Positions 43,002 through 53,404 of a DNA stretch of 64,000 nucleotides are shown here, one piece after another. Within the stretch, counting starts at the first letter, position 1. Every line of letters starts with the position of its first letter. A program made the translations under genes and the position numbers. The stretch covers positions 146,802-210,801 of the forward strand of contig NZ_JAQIYM010000014.1 in NCBI RefSeq assembly GCF_028823535.1, read 5' to 3'. The notes under the pieces are model-generated. The model did no database searches. It saw only the letters and a list, made by a program, of their open reading frames with translations, and was not told the origin of the DNA. This DNA comes from Pseudomonas serbica. GTDB taxonomy: Bacteria; Pseudomonadota; Gammaproteobacteria; Pseudomonadales; Pseudomonadaceae.

Positions 43002-43717
43002 CATCGCTGAGTATCTGCGGAGTACGTGGAGGAGTCGGTACCACTTCGTTGGTGGCCGCGCTCGGTCATGCCTTGGAAAGCCTCGGTGAGCGGGTACTGA
43101 TGATCGACCTGTGCCCGGAAAACCTGCTGCGTCTGCATTTCAATCTGCTGGACTCCCGGGACTCGGGTTGGGCGCGAGCGATGCTCGATGGTCAGGACTG
43201 GCACAAGCAGGCCTGGAGTCTGAAGCCGTTTCTGCAGCTTTTGCCTTATGGTCGCCTGAGTGCCGAAGAGTCCATGAGCATTGAGCAGCAACTGATCCAT
43301 GACCCGCGGATATGGGCCCGGCGTCAGGCGAGCCTGGCGGCCCACTTTGACTGGCTGCTATTCGATGTACCTCAACGCTTGCCAGGGCATGCCACCCTTG
43401 GCCCCTGCCTGCTCCCGATTCAGGTAGCCGAGGCTGATGCGGCTTGCCATGTGCTTCTGTTGCAGCAGGCGGGTAACAAACACGTACTGGTGAATCGCTT
43501 TGATCCCGGCAGCCAGCTGCAGCGCGATTTGTTACTGATTTGGCGAAAACACTATGCAGCCCGTCTCTTGCCCATGAAAGTCCATGCTGACGAAGCCATG
43601 CGCGAAGCGCTCGCGTTCAAGCAGCCAGTGGGGCAATACGCACCTGACAGCCTTGCTGCGCAGGATGCACTGAGTCTGGCGACCTGGTGTCTGGCGAGAC
43701 GCCGAGAAATGAAATGA
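42998..43717 (+). CDS. bcsQ: Cellulose biosynthesis ATPase BcsQ (ParA/MinD-like)
   Basis: 239 residues from a GTG that overlaps the bcsR stop (GTGA). It is a SIMIBI-class NTPase related to MinD that localises or assembles the cellulose synthase. The deviant Walker A reads GVRGGVGTTS, as in the E. coli protein, with Thr where classic P-loops have Lys. The signature LLRLHFNLLDSRDSGWARAMLDGQDW is typical of BcsQ. Confidence 0.93.
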   Translation: MTSLSICGVRGGVGTTSLVAALGHALESLGERVLMIDLCPENLLRLHFNLLDSRDSGWARAMLDGQDWHKQAWSLKPFLQLLPYGRLSAEESMSIEQQLIHDPRIWARRQASLAAHFDWLLFDVPQRLPGHATLGPCLLPIQVAEADAACHVLLLQQAGNKHVLVNRFDPGSQLQRDLLLIWRKHYAARLLPMKVHADEAMREALAFKQPVGQYAPDSLAAQDALSLATWCLARRREMK

Positions 43718-46308
43718 CCAGGCATCCGTTCCCCTACCTGTATCTGCGTCGTCGCTATGATTGCTACCCGTTGACGGCGTTGCTGTTGGCGACGTTCACC
43801 TCATTGGCCTGGCTGTTCCTGCGACTGGAGTCGCCGGCCTGGCAGCGCCTGATAGAGCAGCGCCAGCGCTGGTATCCGCATTTGGCCAGTAAAGTCCCAA
43901 GTGCTGGTGACCCTTTGCGCATTGCGCTGCAAAGCCTGTGGTTACTGATATTCCGTCCCTGGCCGCAAGCTCGCCGGCGCGCTGCACCGCAATGGGTGCA
44001 GAGCGTTGGAAAATCCAACCAGCGTCTCTGGAGCCGTGTCGGGGTTTTTCTCGCTGGCCTGCCGGAGCACACCAGCGAGAGCAAAGTCGTACATGACAGC
44101 GCCAAATGGTGGCGCAATCTCAATCCTCGCCAGCAACATTGGCTGAATTACATTTGCGCCGCCGTCGGGCTGATCCTCGTGGTGGTGTGCATCACCGAGC
44201 CATTCAATTACTTATATCAATTGATTTTCGTGATTCTGCTGTGGGTCGTAGCGATGGTGATTCGGCGCGTGCCGGGTAGGTTTCCAACGCTGCTGCTGAT
44301 CATGTTGTCGATCATCGTATCCTGCCGGTACCTTTGGTGGCGCTACACCTCGACGCTGAACTGGGACAGCCCGTTGGATCTGGCTTGCGGCGTTTTGTTG
44401 CTGATTGCCGAAACATACTCATGGCTGGTCTTGTTGCTCGGTTACATACAGACCTGCTGGCCGTTGAACCGCCCACCGGCGCAACTGCCTGTTGATACAC
44501 GGTTATGGCCTACTGTCGACCTGTTGATCCCGACCTACAACGAAGACCTGTCCATCGTTCGCAACACCGTGTATGCCGCCCTCGGCATCGACTGGCCCCA
44601 TGAAAAGTTGCGTATTTCGATACTCGACGATGGCAAGCGTGATGAATTCCGGCTGTTCGCTGAACAGGCCGGGGTGAATTACATCACGCGTAGCGACAAC
44701 AGGCATGCCAAAGCTGGCAATCTCAATCAGGCATTGAAGCAGCTTGATGCAGAGTTGGTGGCCATTTTCGACTGCGATCACGTGCCCGTGCGTTCATTCC
44801 TGCAACTCACGGTGGGCTGGTTCCTGCGCGACCCCAAGCTGGCGTTGGTGCAGACACCGCATCATTTTCTATCGCCGGACCCTTTCGAGCGCAACCTCGA
44901 TACCTTTCGGCAACGGCCCAATGAAGGTGAGCTGTTTTACGGCCTGGTACAAGATGGCAACGACATGTGGAATGCCGCATTTTTCTGCGGTTCGTGTGCC
45001 GTACTACGGCGTTCGGCTATCGATGAAATCGGTGGCTTTGCCGTGGAAACCGTTACCGAAGATGCCCATACCGCGTTGCGCCTGCACCGAAAGGGCTGGA
45101 ATTCGGCTTATGTGCGTATTCCTCAGGCTGCGGGGTTGGCCACTGAAAGCCTGTCTGCACATATTGGCCAGCGGATTCGCTGGGCTCGGGGCATGGCACA
45201 GATTTTCCGTACGGATAACCCGTTGCTGGGCAAAGGCCTGACGATCTTTCAACGCATTTGCTACGCCAACGCCATGCTGCACTTTCTCGCAGGTCTGCCG
45301 CGCCTGGTGTTCCTGACCGCGCCTCTGGCGTTCCTGCTGTTGCACGCCTACATCATCTACGCACCGGCCTTGATGATCATTCTGTATGTGATCCCGCATA
45401 TGGTTCATGCGAGCCTGACCAACTCACGCATGCAGGGAGAACACCGCCTGACGTTCTGGGGAGAGGTTTATGAAACTGTACTCGCCTGGTACATCGCGAG
45501 GCCGACCACCGTTGCCCTGTTCAACCCCAAGAAAGGCAAGTTCAACGTGACCGCCAAGGGCGGCTTGATGACTGAGGATCAGTTCGACTGGGGTATCGCC
45601 AGGCCATACCTGGTGTTGGCGTTGCTGAATATCGTCGGCCTGGGTTTTGCGATATGGCGTCTGATTTACGGGCCGAGCAATGAAATCGGCACCACACTGG
45701 TCAGCAGTCTTTGGGTCATTTACAACTTGCTGATCGTCGGCTCTGCGGTGGCCATTGCCGCTGAGGTTCGCCAGGTGCGAGAAACTCATCGTGTGCAGGC
45801 CAAGCTGCCGGCGGCGGTGCGTCTGCAAAACGGGAAATTCTACCCCTGCATGCTGGTGGATTACTCCGACGGTGGTACCGGCGTCGAGCTGGACGTTGAG
45901 CTTTCCCTGTCAATCGGTGAGCGGGTTTTTCTGATGATGCAGCGCGGCGAACGCGAGTTTCTGTTCTCCGGCATCGTCAGCCGCAGCCATAGAAATTTTA
46001 TTGGGATCGCCCTCAACGAGCTTTCATCGGAACAGAAAATCGATTACGTGCAATGCACTTTTTCCCGTGCCGATGCCTGGTTGAACTGGAACGAAGATTT
46101 TGTGCCAGACCGGCCACTGCATAGTTTTATCGACGTCCTGCGTCTGGGTGCCAGTGGCTATTACCGTCTGTATGAATATTTGCCTGCCTGGGCACGGTCC
46201 CTGGCCCGACCGCTGACGAATTTGCTCGCCTGGCTGATCAGCTATGTGCCGCGCTTCCCCAAAGCGCCCACCCCTTCTTCTACTACTCGATCGGTATGCG
46301 CACCATGA
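43714..46308 (+). CDS. bcsA: Cellulose synthase catalytic subunit BcsA
   Basis: 864 residues, processive GT2 glycosyltransferase polymerising UDP-glucose. It has N-terminal membrane helices, a catalytic domain with LDDGKRDEF, DCDH, VTEDAHTA and the product-binding QRIRWARG, then further helices and a C-terminal PilZ domain (RETHR linker and DYSDGGTG) that releases autoinhibition on binding c-di-GMP. The ATG overlaps the bcsQ stop. All catalytic residues I can check are intact. Confidence 0.96.
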   Translation: MTRHPFPYLYLRRRYDCYPLTALLLATFTSLAWLFLRLESPAWQRLIEQRQRWYPHLASKVPSAGDPLRIALQSLWLLIFRPWPQARRRAAPQWVQSVGKSNQRLWSRVGVFLAGLPEHTSESKVVHDSAKWWRNLNPRQQHWLNYICAAVGLILVVVCITEPFNYLYQLIFVILLWVVAMVIRRVPGRFPTLLLIMLSIIVSCRYLWWRYTSTLNWDSPLDLACGVLLLIAETYSWLVLLLGYIQTCWPLNRPPAQLPVDTRLWPTVDLLIPTYNEDLSIVRNTVYAALGIDWPHEKLRISILDDGKRDEFRLFAEQAGVNYITRSDNRHAKAGNLNQALKQLDAELVAIFDCDHVPVRSFLQLTVGWFLRDPKLALVQTPHHFLSPDPFERNLDTFRQRPNEGELFYGLVQDGNDMWNAAFFCGSCAVLRRSAIDEIGGFAVETVTEDAHTALRLHRKGWNSAYVRIPQAAGLATESLSAHIGQRIRWARGMAQIFRTDNPLLGKGLTIFQRICYANAMLHFLAGLPRLVFLTAPLAFLLLHAYIIYAPALMIILYVIPHMVHASLTNSRMQGEHRLTFWGEVYETVLAWYIARPTTVALFNPKKGKFNVTAKGGLMTEDQFDWGIARPYLVLALLNIVGLGFAIWRLIYGPSNEIGTTLVSSLWVIYNLLIVGSAVAIAAEVRQVRETHRVQAKLPAAVRLQNGKFYPCMLVDYSDGGTGVELDVELSLSIGERVFLMMQRGEREFLFSGIVSRSHRNFIGIALNELSSEQKIDYVQCTFSRADAWLNWNEDFVPDRPLHSFIDVLRLGASGYYRLYEYLPAWARSLARPLTNLLAWLISYVPRFPKAPTPSSTTRSVCAP

Positions 46309-48611
46309 GTCGCTATTTCAGTTTTACGCTGGTAAGTCTGCTGTCGCTGGCAATGAGTTGCGCTCAGGCGCAATCCATAAAAGAGCAAAGCGTCACGGTG
46401 CAGCCGCCAATCACGACGCCAGCGCCAGTTTCGGCTGCCGTGACCTACACGCCTAGCTGGGATGTTTCGCGTAATTTCGAAGAGCTTGGGCGACTGACTG
46501 ACAGTCTGCTGCTGGGCACGCATAACACCGAACAGTTTGAGTTCACCATGCGTCGCGACCGCATCGCCAGCGATGCGAAACTGCAACTTGAATACACACC
46601 ATCCCCGGCACTGCTGCCAACGCTGTCGCACCTGCGGGTCTACCTCAATGACGTGTTGATGAGCGTGGTCACCATCGACAAAGAGCAACTGGGGAAAAAA
46701 ACCATCCGCCAAGTCGATCTTGATCCGCGCCTGATCAGCGACTTCAATCGGGTGAGGTTGGAGTTTGTCGGCCATTACACCGACATCTGTGAAGAGCCTT
46801 CCAATAGTGCGTTATGGGTCAACATCAGCCGGGCCAGCCTGGTATCCCTGAAAGAACAAGCGTTGATCGTGCAGAACGATCTGGCATATTTTCCGATGCC
46901 TTTTTACGACGCGCGCGACTATGAAAAACCTGTTCTGAATATGGTGTTCGCGGCTTCACCGACGCTTGGCGAGCAGCGTGCGGCGGGAATTCTCGCCTCG
47001 TACTTCGGCAGTCTGGCCGCGTGGCGTGGCACAAAATTCCCGGTGCTGTTCGATCAAATTCCCGCTGCGACCGCCGCCACACCTGTAACCGCGTCCATCG
47101 TATTCGCAACCAACACTCATCGTCCGGCATTTCTGAGTGACATGAGTCAGTTCCCGCCGGTCAACGCGCCAGTGGTGCAAATGATTGACAACCCGACAGA
47201 CCGGTTCAGCAAAGTGTTGCTGGTGCTGGGTCGTGACGAGGCTGACCTGGCCGTTGCCGCGCAAGCGCTGGTGCTGGGTGGCGATCTGTTCCGCGGTGAA
47301 CGGGTTGTTATCGACAAGGTGCAGCAGATCCAGCCTCGCCAACCCTATGATGCTCCAAACTGGATGCGTACCGATCGGGCCGTCCGTTTCTCCGAGTTGA
47401 TCAAGTACCCCGAGCAATTGCGTACCAGCGGGCTACAGCCAATGCCCATCAGCCTGGACATCAACCTGCCGCCAGATCTTTTCGTATGGCGCAACCAGGG
47501 TATCCCGCTTCAAACAAAGTACCGCTATACACCATCGGCTTCCAATGACGGTTCGCGCCTGAACATCAGCCTCAATAATCAGTTCATCACCAGCCTGCCG
47601 TTGCTGGCCAACAGTAAGGACCGGCTCGAGGAGTTACGTCTTGCCGTGTTATCCAGCGAGTCAGCGAACATCAATGAAAAACTGTCGGTCCCGGCTCTGA
47701 AAATCGGCGACCGCAACAACTTGCGGTTCAATTTCAGCTTCGCCACCACGACCAGCAGCTCCCAACGAGATCGTTGCCAGACCTCGTTACCAGTGGACAC
47801 TCAAGCGGTTATCGACGATCAGTCGACTATCGATATGTCGGGCTATCACCATTACATCGCCATGCCTGATTTGGCAGCGTTTGCCCGCAGTGGTTTCCCC
47901 TTCAGCCGCATGGCGGATCTTTCCGAGACTGTGGTAGTGGTACCGCCGCAGCCCAGCGCTGTGCAGCTGAGCACTTACCTTGAAGCTGTAGCCGGAATTT
48001 CGGCACGCTCGGGTCTGCCTGCCATCAATCTGACTCTGAGCGACAACTGGGGCGAGGTATCGAAGCTGGATGCAGACGTGCTGATCCTCGGCACTTTCGC
48101 TCCTGAAATGCGCGATAACCAGGACATGAATGTTCTCCTGGACAGCTCCCGGGACTGGCTGCTGAAAGCAAATCACCAGGGCCCAGGCTCGTCGCCAAAC
48201 AACAACGCGGGCAGTTCAGCTGCCACTCGTGTCGAGGTCTCAGCCAAAGGTCCGATTGCTGCGATGGTCGGCATGCAATCACCTTTCCATGATCAACGCA
48301 GTATTGTGGCCCTATTGGCCAATGAAGATGCTGGCTTCCAGTTATTGCGCGAGACCCTCAATGACAGCGGCAAGATGGATGCGGTAGCTGGCTCAGTCGT
48401 GTTGATCCGCAATAGTGGCGTTCAAGGCCAGATGGTCGGCGAGCACTATTACGTCGGTAGTCTGCCATGGTGGTTGATGCTCTGGTTCAAGTTGTCCGAG
48501 CACCCGGTCCTGCTCGCCTTTCTCGCGGTGTCTGGCGTACTGCTCAGTGCATTTCTGACTTGGCGTATCCTGCAATGGTTAGCTCGTCGTCGTCTGGCTT
48601 ATGAAGAGTAA
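46305..48611 (+). CDS. bcsB: Cellulose synthase periplasmic subunit BcsB
   Basis: 768 residues; signal peptide (FTLVSLLSLAMSCAQAQ), carbohydrate-binding and flavodoxin-like periplasmic domains, and a C-terminal membrane anchor (PVLLAFLAVSGVLLSAFLTWRILQWLARRR) that completes the BcsA active site. It guides the nascent glucan through the periplasm. The ATG at 46305 overlaps the bcsA stop; an ATG 9 bp upstream is an alternative. Confidence 0.95.
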   Translation: MSRYFSFTLVSLLSLAMSCAQAQSIKEQSVTVQPPITTPAPVSAAVTYTPSWDVSRNFEELGRLTDSLLLGTHNTEQFEFTMRRDRIASDAKLQLEYTPSPALLPTLSHLRVYLNDVLMSVVTIDKEQLGKKTIRQVDLDPRLISDFNRVRLEFVGHYTDICEEPSNSALWVNISRASLVSLKEQALIVQNDLAYFPMPFYDARDYEKPVLNMVFAASPTLGEQRAAGILASYFGSLAAWRGTKFPVLFDQIPAATAATPVTASIVFATNTHRPAFLSDMSQFPPVNAPVVQMIDNPTDRFSKVLLVLGRDEADLAVAAQALVLGGDLFRGERVVIDKVQQIQPRQPYDAPNWMRTDRAVRFSELIKYPEQLRTSGLQPMPISLDINLPPDLFVWRNQGIPLQTKYRYTPSASNDGSRLNISLNNQFITSLPLLANSKDRLEELRLAVLSSESANINEKLSVPALKIGDRNNLRFNFSFATTTSSSQRDRCQTSLPVDTQAVIDDQSTIDMSGYHHYIAMPDLAAFARSGFPFSRMADLSETVVVVPPQPSAVQLSTYLEAVAGISARSGLPAINLTLSDNWGEVSKLDADVLILGTFAPEMRDNQDMNVLLDSSRDWLLKANHQGPGSSPNNNAGSSAATRVEVSAKGPIAAMVGMQSPFHDQRSIVALLANEDAGFQLLRETLNDSGKMDAVAGSVVLIRNSGVQGQMVGEHYYVGSLPWWLMLWFKLSEHPVLLAFLAVSGVLLSAFLTWRILQWLARRRLAYEE

Positions 48612-49734
48612 GTCGGTGAGTAACGCCCGGTCGCGATTTTTTGCGGCGGTTCTATTAATCCTGGCATGGCCTGCGCAAGGTGCGAACCAATGCGTTTGGC
48701 CGGCTTGGGAAAACTTCAAAAAGCACATGATCAGTGATGATGGGCGGGTTATTGATGCGTCCTCCCCGCAGCAGATAACCACATCTGAAGGGCAGAGCTA
48801 TGGGCTGTTTTTTGCGTTGGTGGCCAACGATGGGCGAAGCTTTGAACGGCTGTTGACCTGGACCCGAAACAATCTCGCGCAAGGCGATCTCAGCCATCGT
48901 CTTCCCGCCTGGAAATGGGGCCTCGACAAGGACGGTCAATGGGGCGTACTTGACAGCAACAACGCCAGCGACGCGGACCTGTGGATTGCCTATAGCTTGC
49001 TGGAAGCCGGTCGCCTGTGGCACAGGCCTGATTATCTGACTTTAGGTAATCACTTGCTGTGGCGAAGCGCTGCACAAACTTTGCGCAAGTTGCCGGGTCT
49101 TGGCCTTATGTTGCTACCCGCAGATGTCGGTTTCGAATCCAGCCAGGGCTGGCGCCTGAACCCCAGTTATCTGCCGCCACAATTGTTATCCCGCTTTGCG
49201 CTCATCGCACCGGTATGGGCCGAAGTGGCGAAAAACGCTCGGCGCCTGTTGATCGAAGGCGCCCCCAAAGGCTTCGCACCGGACTGGTTGGTGTGGCAGG
49301 CCGGGCAAATTGCTTCCGTCGACGGCAAGGACGCGCAGGGTAGCTACGACGCTATCCGTGTCTATTTGTGGCTCGGCATGTTAGCGACCGATGCCCCCGG
49401 GCGCACCGACTTGCTCGATCACTTCAAACCCATGCTTGAGGCCACCGCCCGCCTGGGGTATGTGCCGGAGCACGTCGATTCCGTCTCTGCAAAGACCCTG
49501 GGCTCCGGGCCGGTCGGGTTTTCCGCGGCACTCTTGCCATTGCTGGCCGCCGATGCATCGACGGCTGCGGCGCTCTCTGCCCAGCGTGAACGCCTGCGTC
49601 AATCGCCGCCGTTGGCCGATGCCTATTACAACCAGTCGCTGTTGATGTTTGGCCAGGGCTGGGACGAACAGCGCTATCGGTTTGACAAGGATGGGCGACT
49701 GAAACCGAACTGGATGAGTACATGCACGCACTGA
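48601..49734 (+). CDS. bcsZ: Periplasmic endo-beta-1,4-glucanase BcsZ (GH8)
   Basis: 377 residues with a signal peptide ending near AQGAN. GH8 catalytic residues are visible: the acid Glu in TTSEGQSYGLFFAL and the Asp in YDAIRVYLW. The enzyme trims or relieves stalled glucan chains during secretion and limits cellulose amount. The start overlaps bcsB by 11 bp, and the end overlaps bcsC by 13 bp. Confidence 0.94.
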   Translation: MKSKSVSNARSRFFAAVLLILAWPAQGANQCVWPAWENFKKHMISDDGRVIDASSPQQITTSEGQSYGLFFALVANDGRSFERLLTWTRNNLAQGDLSHRLPAWKWGLDKDGQWGVLDSNNASDADLWIAYSLLEAGRLWHRPDYLTLGNHLLWRSAAQTLRKLPGLGLMLLPADVGFESSQGWRLNPSYLPPQLLSRFALIAPVWAEVAKNARRLLIEGAPKGFAPDWLVWQAGQIASVDGKDAQGSYDAIRVYLWLGMLATDAPGRTDLLDHFKPMLEATARLGYVPEHVDSVSAKTLGSGPVGFSAALLPLLAADASTAAALSAQRERLRQSPPLADAYYNQSLLMFGQGWDEQRYRFDKDGRLKPNWMSTCTH

Positions 49735-52700
49735 ACTTAACCCCCCAAACCAGTGCATTCAAGGTACTCGTCTTGCGTTGCACACTGCTGCTGTCCTGTT
49801 TCAGCGGTGCCACGCTCGCAGCGACAGTTCCTGTAACTCAACAGGAGCAACAGCAGTGGTTGCTTCAACAAATGCGTATCGGCGAGGCGTTGCAACGCGA
49901 AGATCTGGTTCGCGACTCTTTGGCGCGGCTGAAATTGATCGCCCCCGACCACCTTCAAGTTCTGGTGGGTGAAATACGCCAAGCGTTGGCTGATAAGTCT
50001 CAGGAGCAGAACAGCGCCTGGATCGAGCAGAGATTGACTCGCCTGCGCCAGTTAGCTCCGGACTCCCCACAATTGCGCCAGGCTCAGGCACTGATCAAAT
50101 TGCAAAGCCAGGATGGACAGCGTCAGTTGCAACAGGCGCGGCTATTGGCTGCTGCCGGGCGCTACGACGAAGCCAGTGAGGCCTTTGAACAGCTATTCGC
50201 AAAAGAGCCGCCGGACCTCGCGTCAGCTCTTGAATACTGGAGCGTGCGCAGCCGCATCAGCGGCCAGAGAGTGGCTGTGATCGGTCACCTACAGGCACTG
50301 GAACGGGATTATCCAGGTAATGCCGGCGTACGGCAGATGCTGGTCGGCCTATTATTCGCCGAGGGTCGCAACGACGAGGCGCTGGCCACGCTGCATCAAT
50401 TGGCGGCTGATCCTCGGGCCAGCGCCAATGCGGCGGAGCGGGAATACAATTACCTGATCAAATTGCCAACTGGCCCGAAAACGGTGCAGGCATGGCAGGC
50501 GTTCATTCACTATTACCCGTATTCACCGTTGGCTAAAGACGCTACGCAGCGACTTGCGCTGCAACAAGGATTGTTGACCGATCCTGCCTGGCAGGCCGGC
50601 GTCAAGGCCAAGAGCCTGCTTGAGCAAGACAATGCCACAGACGCTGCGGCCGGGGCTGCAACAGCCGAAGGATTGTTACGCCGTGCCGTGAAGGCTTATC
50701 CGCAAGACTCAAGCCTTTATGGCGCACTGGGTACCGCGTTGATGCGCCAGAGCAAATACTCGGCGGCACATGAGGCTTTCTCCACGGCTCTGAGCAAGGA
50801 ACAGGACACCGATTACATCAGCAAATGGCAGGACCTACAGGCTGTTACGCACAATTGGATGCTCCTGCAGAAAGGTGATGAAGCCCTGCAACGCAAGGAC
50901 TATGCCGCGGCGCGTAGCGCGTATCGGCAATCGCGAACCCTCAAGGCTGATTCCGCCGCCCCATTGATTGGCCTCGCCAATGTCGCCATGGCCGAGTCCA
51001 ATGAAATCGAGGCTGAGGCATTACTGTTACAGGCGCGCACGATCGAACCGGGCAATGGCAGCGTCGTGCGGGCACTGGTCCGACTGTATCGGGGTCAGTC
51101 AAACGAGCGGGCCGAAGCCTTCCTCAATACGTTGCCGGCCAGCAACCAGTCTGAGTTTGCCAGCCTGCGTCGGAGCATTGAACTTGAGCGGCTGAATTTA
51201 CAAGCTGACCTCGCCAGCCAGCATTCGGACTGGGCTCAATTGGCATCCCTGCTGAAGAAAATCCGCACGCTGGACCCCGACAATCCCTGGACGACCTATC
51301 GCCTGGCCGCCGCCGAGATTGCCATGGGACAACCGCGAGAGGCTGATAAAGCGTTCCATGAATTATTGGCGCTGCAAAGCCGCAATCCCGAGGCGCGTTA
51401 CGCCCACGGCCTGTACCTGGCTAATGAGAACCGCGACAGCGAAGTATTGGCCACCCTCGGGCAGATTCCGGCCGCCGCCTGGACCGAAAACATGCGTGAA
51501 CTGGAGACTCGAATTAAACGTCGGCAGTTGATGGCTCAAGTCGAGCAGCTACGCAACACCGGGCATGAGTCTGAGGCCATTGCCTTGTTGTTGCGTGATC
51601 CAACGGTGGATGATCTTGGCACCCTTGCCGATTGGGCTGCCCAGCGTGAAGATTACGTCGAAGCCGAACGTTACTACCGCAAGGTGCTCAAGCTCCAGCC
51701 GCAGAATGACGAGGCGCAGTTGGGCTTGATCGAAATGCAGATTGCCACCGGGCATATCCAACAAGCGCGTGCCGGCCTGGAAAAAATCGTCGTATCGCCT
51801 TCTGCATCTGCGCCCTGGCAACGACGCCTGTTCAACGCCTGGTCCGCAGTGGGGGAAAAAGACAAAGCCACCGCAATGTTCGCCAATCTGCTGAAAACAC
51901 CGCAGACCGATCCGCTGATCTACCGCGATGCGGCGCGTCTCATGGCTAAAGATCAGCCGCAACAGGCACTGGATAATTACGCCCGCAGCATGGCCGCAGC
52001 AGGTTTGATTTCACCTGCCCAAGCCAGCCCCCGCAACAACGTAGCCATGACCGAGGCCAGTCGCGCCAAGGACAGCGATGAGTGGCTGGCGCGAAGCCTG
52101 CGCAGTGATGTCGACGAGCTATACAAACAGCAGAACCCGACCGTCAATCTTTACCATGACTACGCTTGGCGTACCGACAACACGGCACCGGGCATCTCCG
52201 ACCTGACGACGCAGATAACTATTCTGCGTATCGACTCGCCGGTCGCCCAAGGGGAGGGTTTCGTTCAGGCGGAACAGGTGGACCTTGACGCCAGCGCCTT
52301 CGATACCGACGCCGATGGTTTACACCGGGAACAGTTCGGCACCTGTGCCGTGCAGCTGCGGGATCGAGCGACGGGTGCACTGGTACCCAATGGCTGCCCC
52401 GGCACCTCACTGAGCACCAGTGGGCCAAGCCTCGCTGTGGGCTGGAAAAACGACCAATGGGCGCTCGATCTTGGCCATTCGCCGCAAGGTTTCGAAGTGG
52501 GCAACTGGCTTGGCGGTGTCGCCTACAGCAGTGACTGGAGGTCCATTGGTTGGACGCTAACCGCCTCACGCCGGCCCATGAGCAACTCGGTAGTGTCATA
52601 CGCCGGAGCCGTCGATCCTGTGACCGGTACACGCTGGGGTGGCGTGACCAGCAACGGTGTGACCTTGAGTCTGAGCCATGATGAAGGTGGCGTTGATGGC

Positions 52701-53324
52701 GTGTGGGCCAGTCTCGGCAGCCATTGGCTACGCGGCAAAAACGTGGTCGACAATCAGCGACTTTCGGCCATGACCGGCTACTATTACCGACTGGTGGACC
52801 GTGCCGACGAACGCATGCGCACCGGTTTGACCCTCATGTACTGGGGTTACGACAAGGACTTGAGCGAGTACACCTTGGGTCAGGGCGGCTATTACAGTCC
52901 ACAACAGTACTATTCGATCGGCATACCCTTTAGCTACGCGTGGCGCAATGCCAACTGGTCGGCTCAACTGGACAGTTCGGTGGGCTGGTCTATCTCAAAA
53001 ACCGAGGGCAGCGATTTGTATCCACTGGATGGTCCAGCGGGCAAGCTATTCAGCCAGGTCGCCGCCGCTGGGTTGGAAGTCGATCCAGACACGACCCTGA
53101 CCAAGGCCGGAAGCAGCAGCAGCGGCGCGAGTATCCGTCTGCAAGGCTTGGTCGAACGCCGCCTGACCAACCATATGGTCGTAGGCTCGGGGATCACCCT
53201 GCAACACAGCGAAGGCTACGCTCCAAGCCGTGCGATGCTGTATCTGCGTTATACCTTCGATGAATGGCAAGGCAACCTCCCGATGCCGATCGAACCCGTA
53301 ACACCGTATGCGGATATGCGGTGA
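49722..53324 (+). CDS. bcsC: Cellulose export TPR/outer-membrane porin BcsC
   Basis: 1200 residues: signal peptide (LLLSCFSGATLAATV), an about 780-residue periplasmic TPR solenoid (many A-x-x-Y/L-helix pairs, such as AEGLLRRAVKAYPQDSSLYGALGTAL), and a C-terminal about 330-residue beta-barrel ending in RYTFDEWQGN...YADMR. It forms the exit pore for cellulose. It is the last gene of the bcs operon, and the following 80 bp separate it from the next gene. Confidence 0.95.
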   Translation: MHALNLTPQTSAFKVLVLRCTLLLSCFSGATLAATVPVTQQEQQQWLLQQMRIGEALQREDLVRDSLARLKLIAPDHLQVLVGEIRQALADKSQEQNSAWIEQRLTRLRQLAPDSPQLRQAQALIKLQSQDGQRQLQQARLLAAAGRYDEASEAFEQLFAKEPPDLASALEYWSVRSRISGQRVAVIGHLQALERDYPGNAGVRQMLVGLLFAEGRNDEALATLHQLAADPRASANAAEREYNYLIKLPTGPKTVQAWQAFIHYYPYSPLAKDATQRLALQQGLLTDPAWQAGVKAKSLLEQDNATDAAAGAATAEGLLRRAVKAYPQDSSLYGALGTALMRQSKYSAAHEAFSTALSKEQDTDYISKWQDLQAVTHNWMLLQKGDEALQRKDYAAARSAYRQSRTLKADSAAPLIGLANVAMAESNEIEAEALLLQARTIEPGNGSVVRALVRLYRGQSNERAEAFLNTLPASNQSEFASLRRSIELERLNLQADLASQHSDWAQLASLLKKIRTLDPDNPWTTYRLAAAEIAMGQPREADKAFHELLALQSRNPEARYAHGLYLANENRDSEVLATLGQIPAAAWTENMRELETRIKRRQLMAQVEQLRNTGHESEAIALLLRDPTVDDLGTLADWAAQREDYVEAERYYRKVLKLQPQNDEAQLGLIEMQIATGHIQQARAGLEKIVVSPSASAPWQRRLFNAWSAVGEKDKATAMFANLLKTPQTDPLIYRDAARLMAKDQPQQALDNYARSMAAAGLISPAQASPRNNVAMTEASRAKDSDEWLARSLRSDVDELYKQQNPTVNLYHDYAWRTDNTAPGISDLTTQITILRIDSPVAQGEGFVQAEQVDLDASAFDTDADGLHREQFGTCAVQLRDRATGALVPNGCPGTSLSTSGPSLAVGWKNDQWALDLGHSPQGFEVGNWLGGVAYSSDWRSIGWTLTASRRPMSNSVVSYAGAVDPVTGTRWGGVTSNGVTLSLSHDEGGVDGVWASLGSHWLRGKNVVDNQRLSAMTGYYYRLVDRADERMRTGLTLMYWGYDKDLSEYTLGQGGYYSPQQYYSIGIPFSYAWRNANWSAQLDSSVGWSISKTEGSDLYPLDGPAGKLFSQVAAAGLEVDPDTTLTKAGSSSSGASIRLQGLVERRLTNHMVVGSGITLQHSEGYAPSRAMLYLRYTFDEWQGNLPMPIEPVTPYADMR

Positions 53325-53404
53325 CGATGGGAAGTCCCGCTGCCATGCGCGATGTTGACTATGCTGCTCACAGCATGACGCTGTTCACTCTTGAGGGATG
53401 CTTG

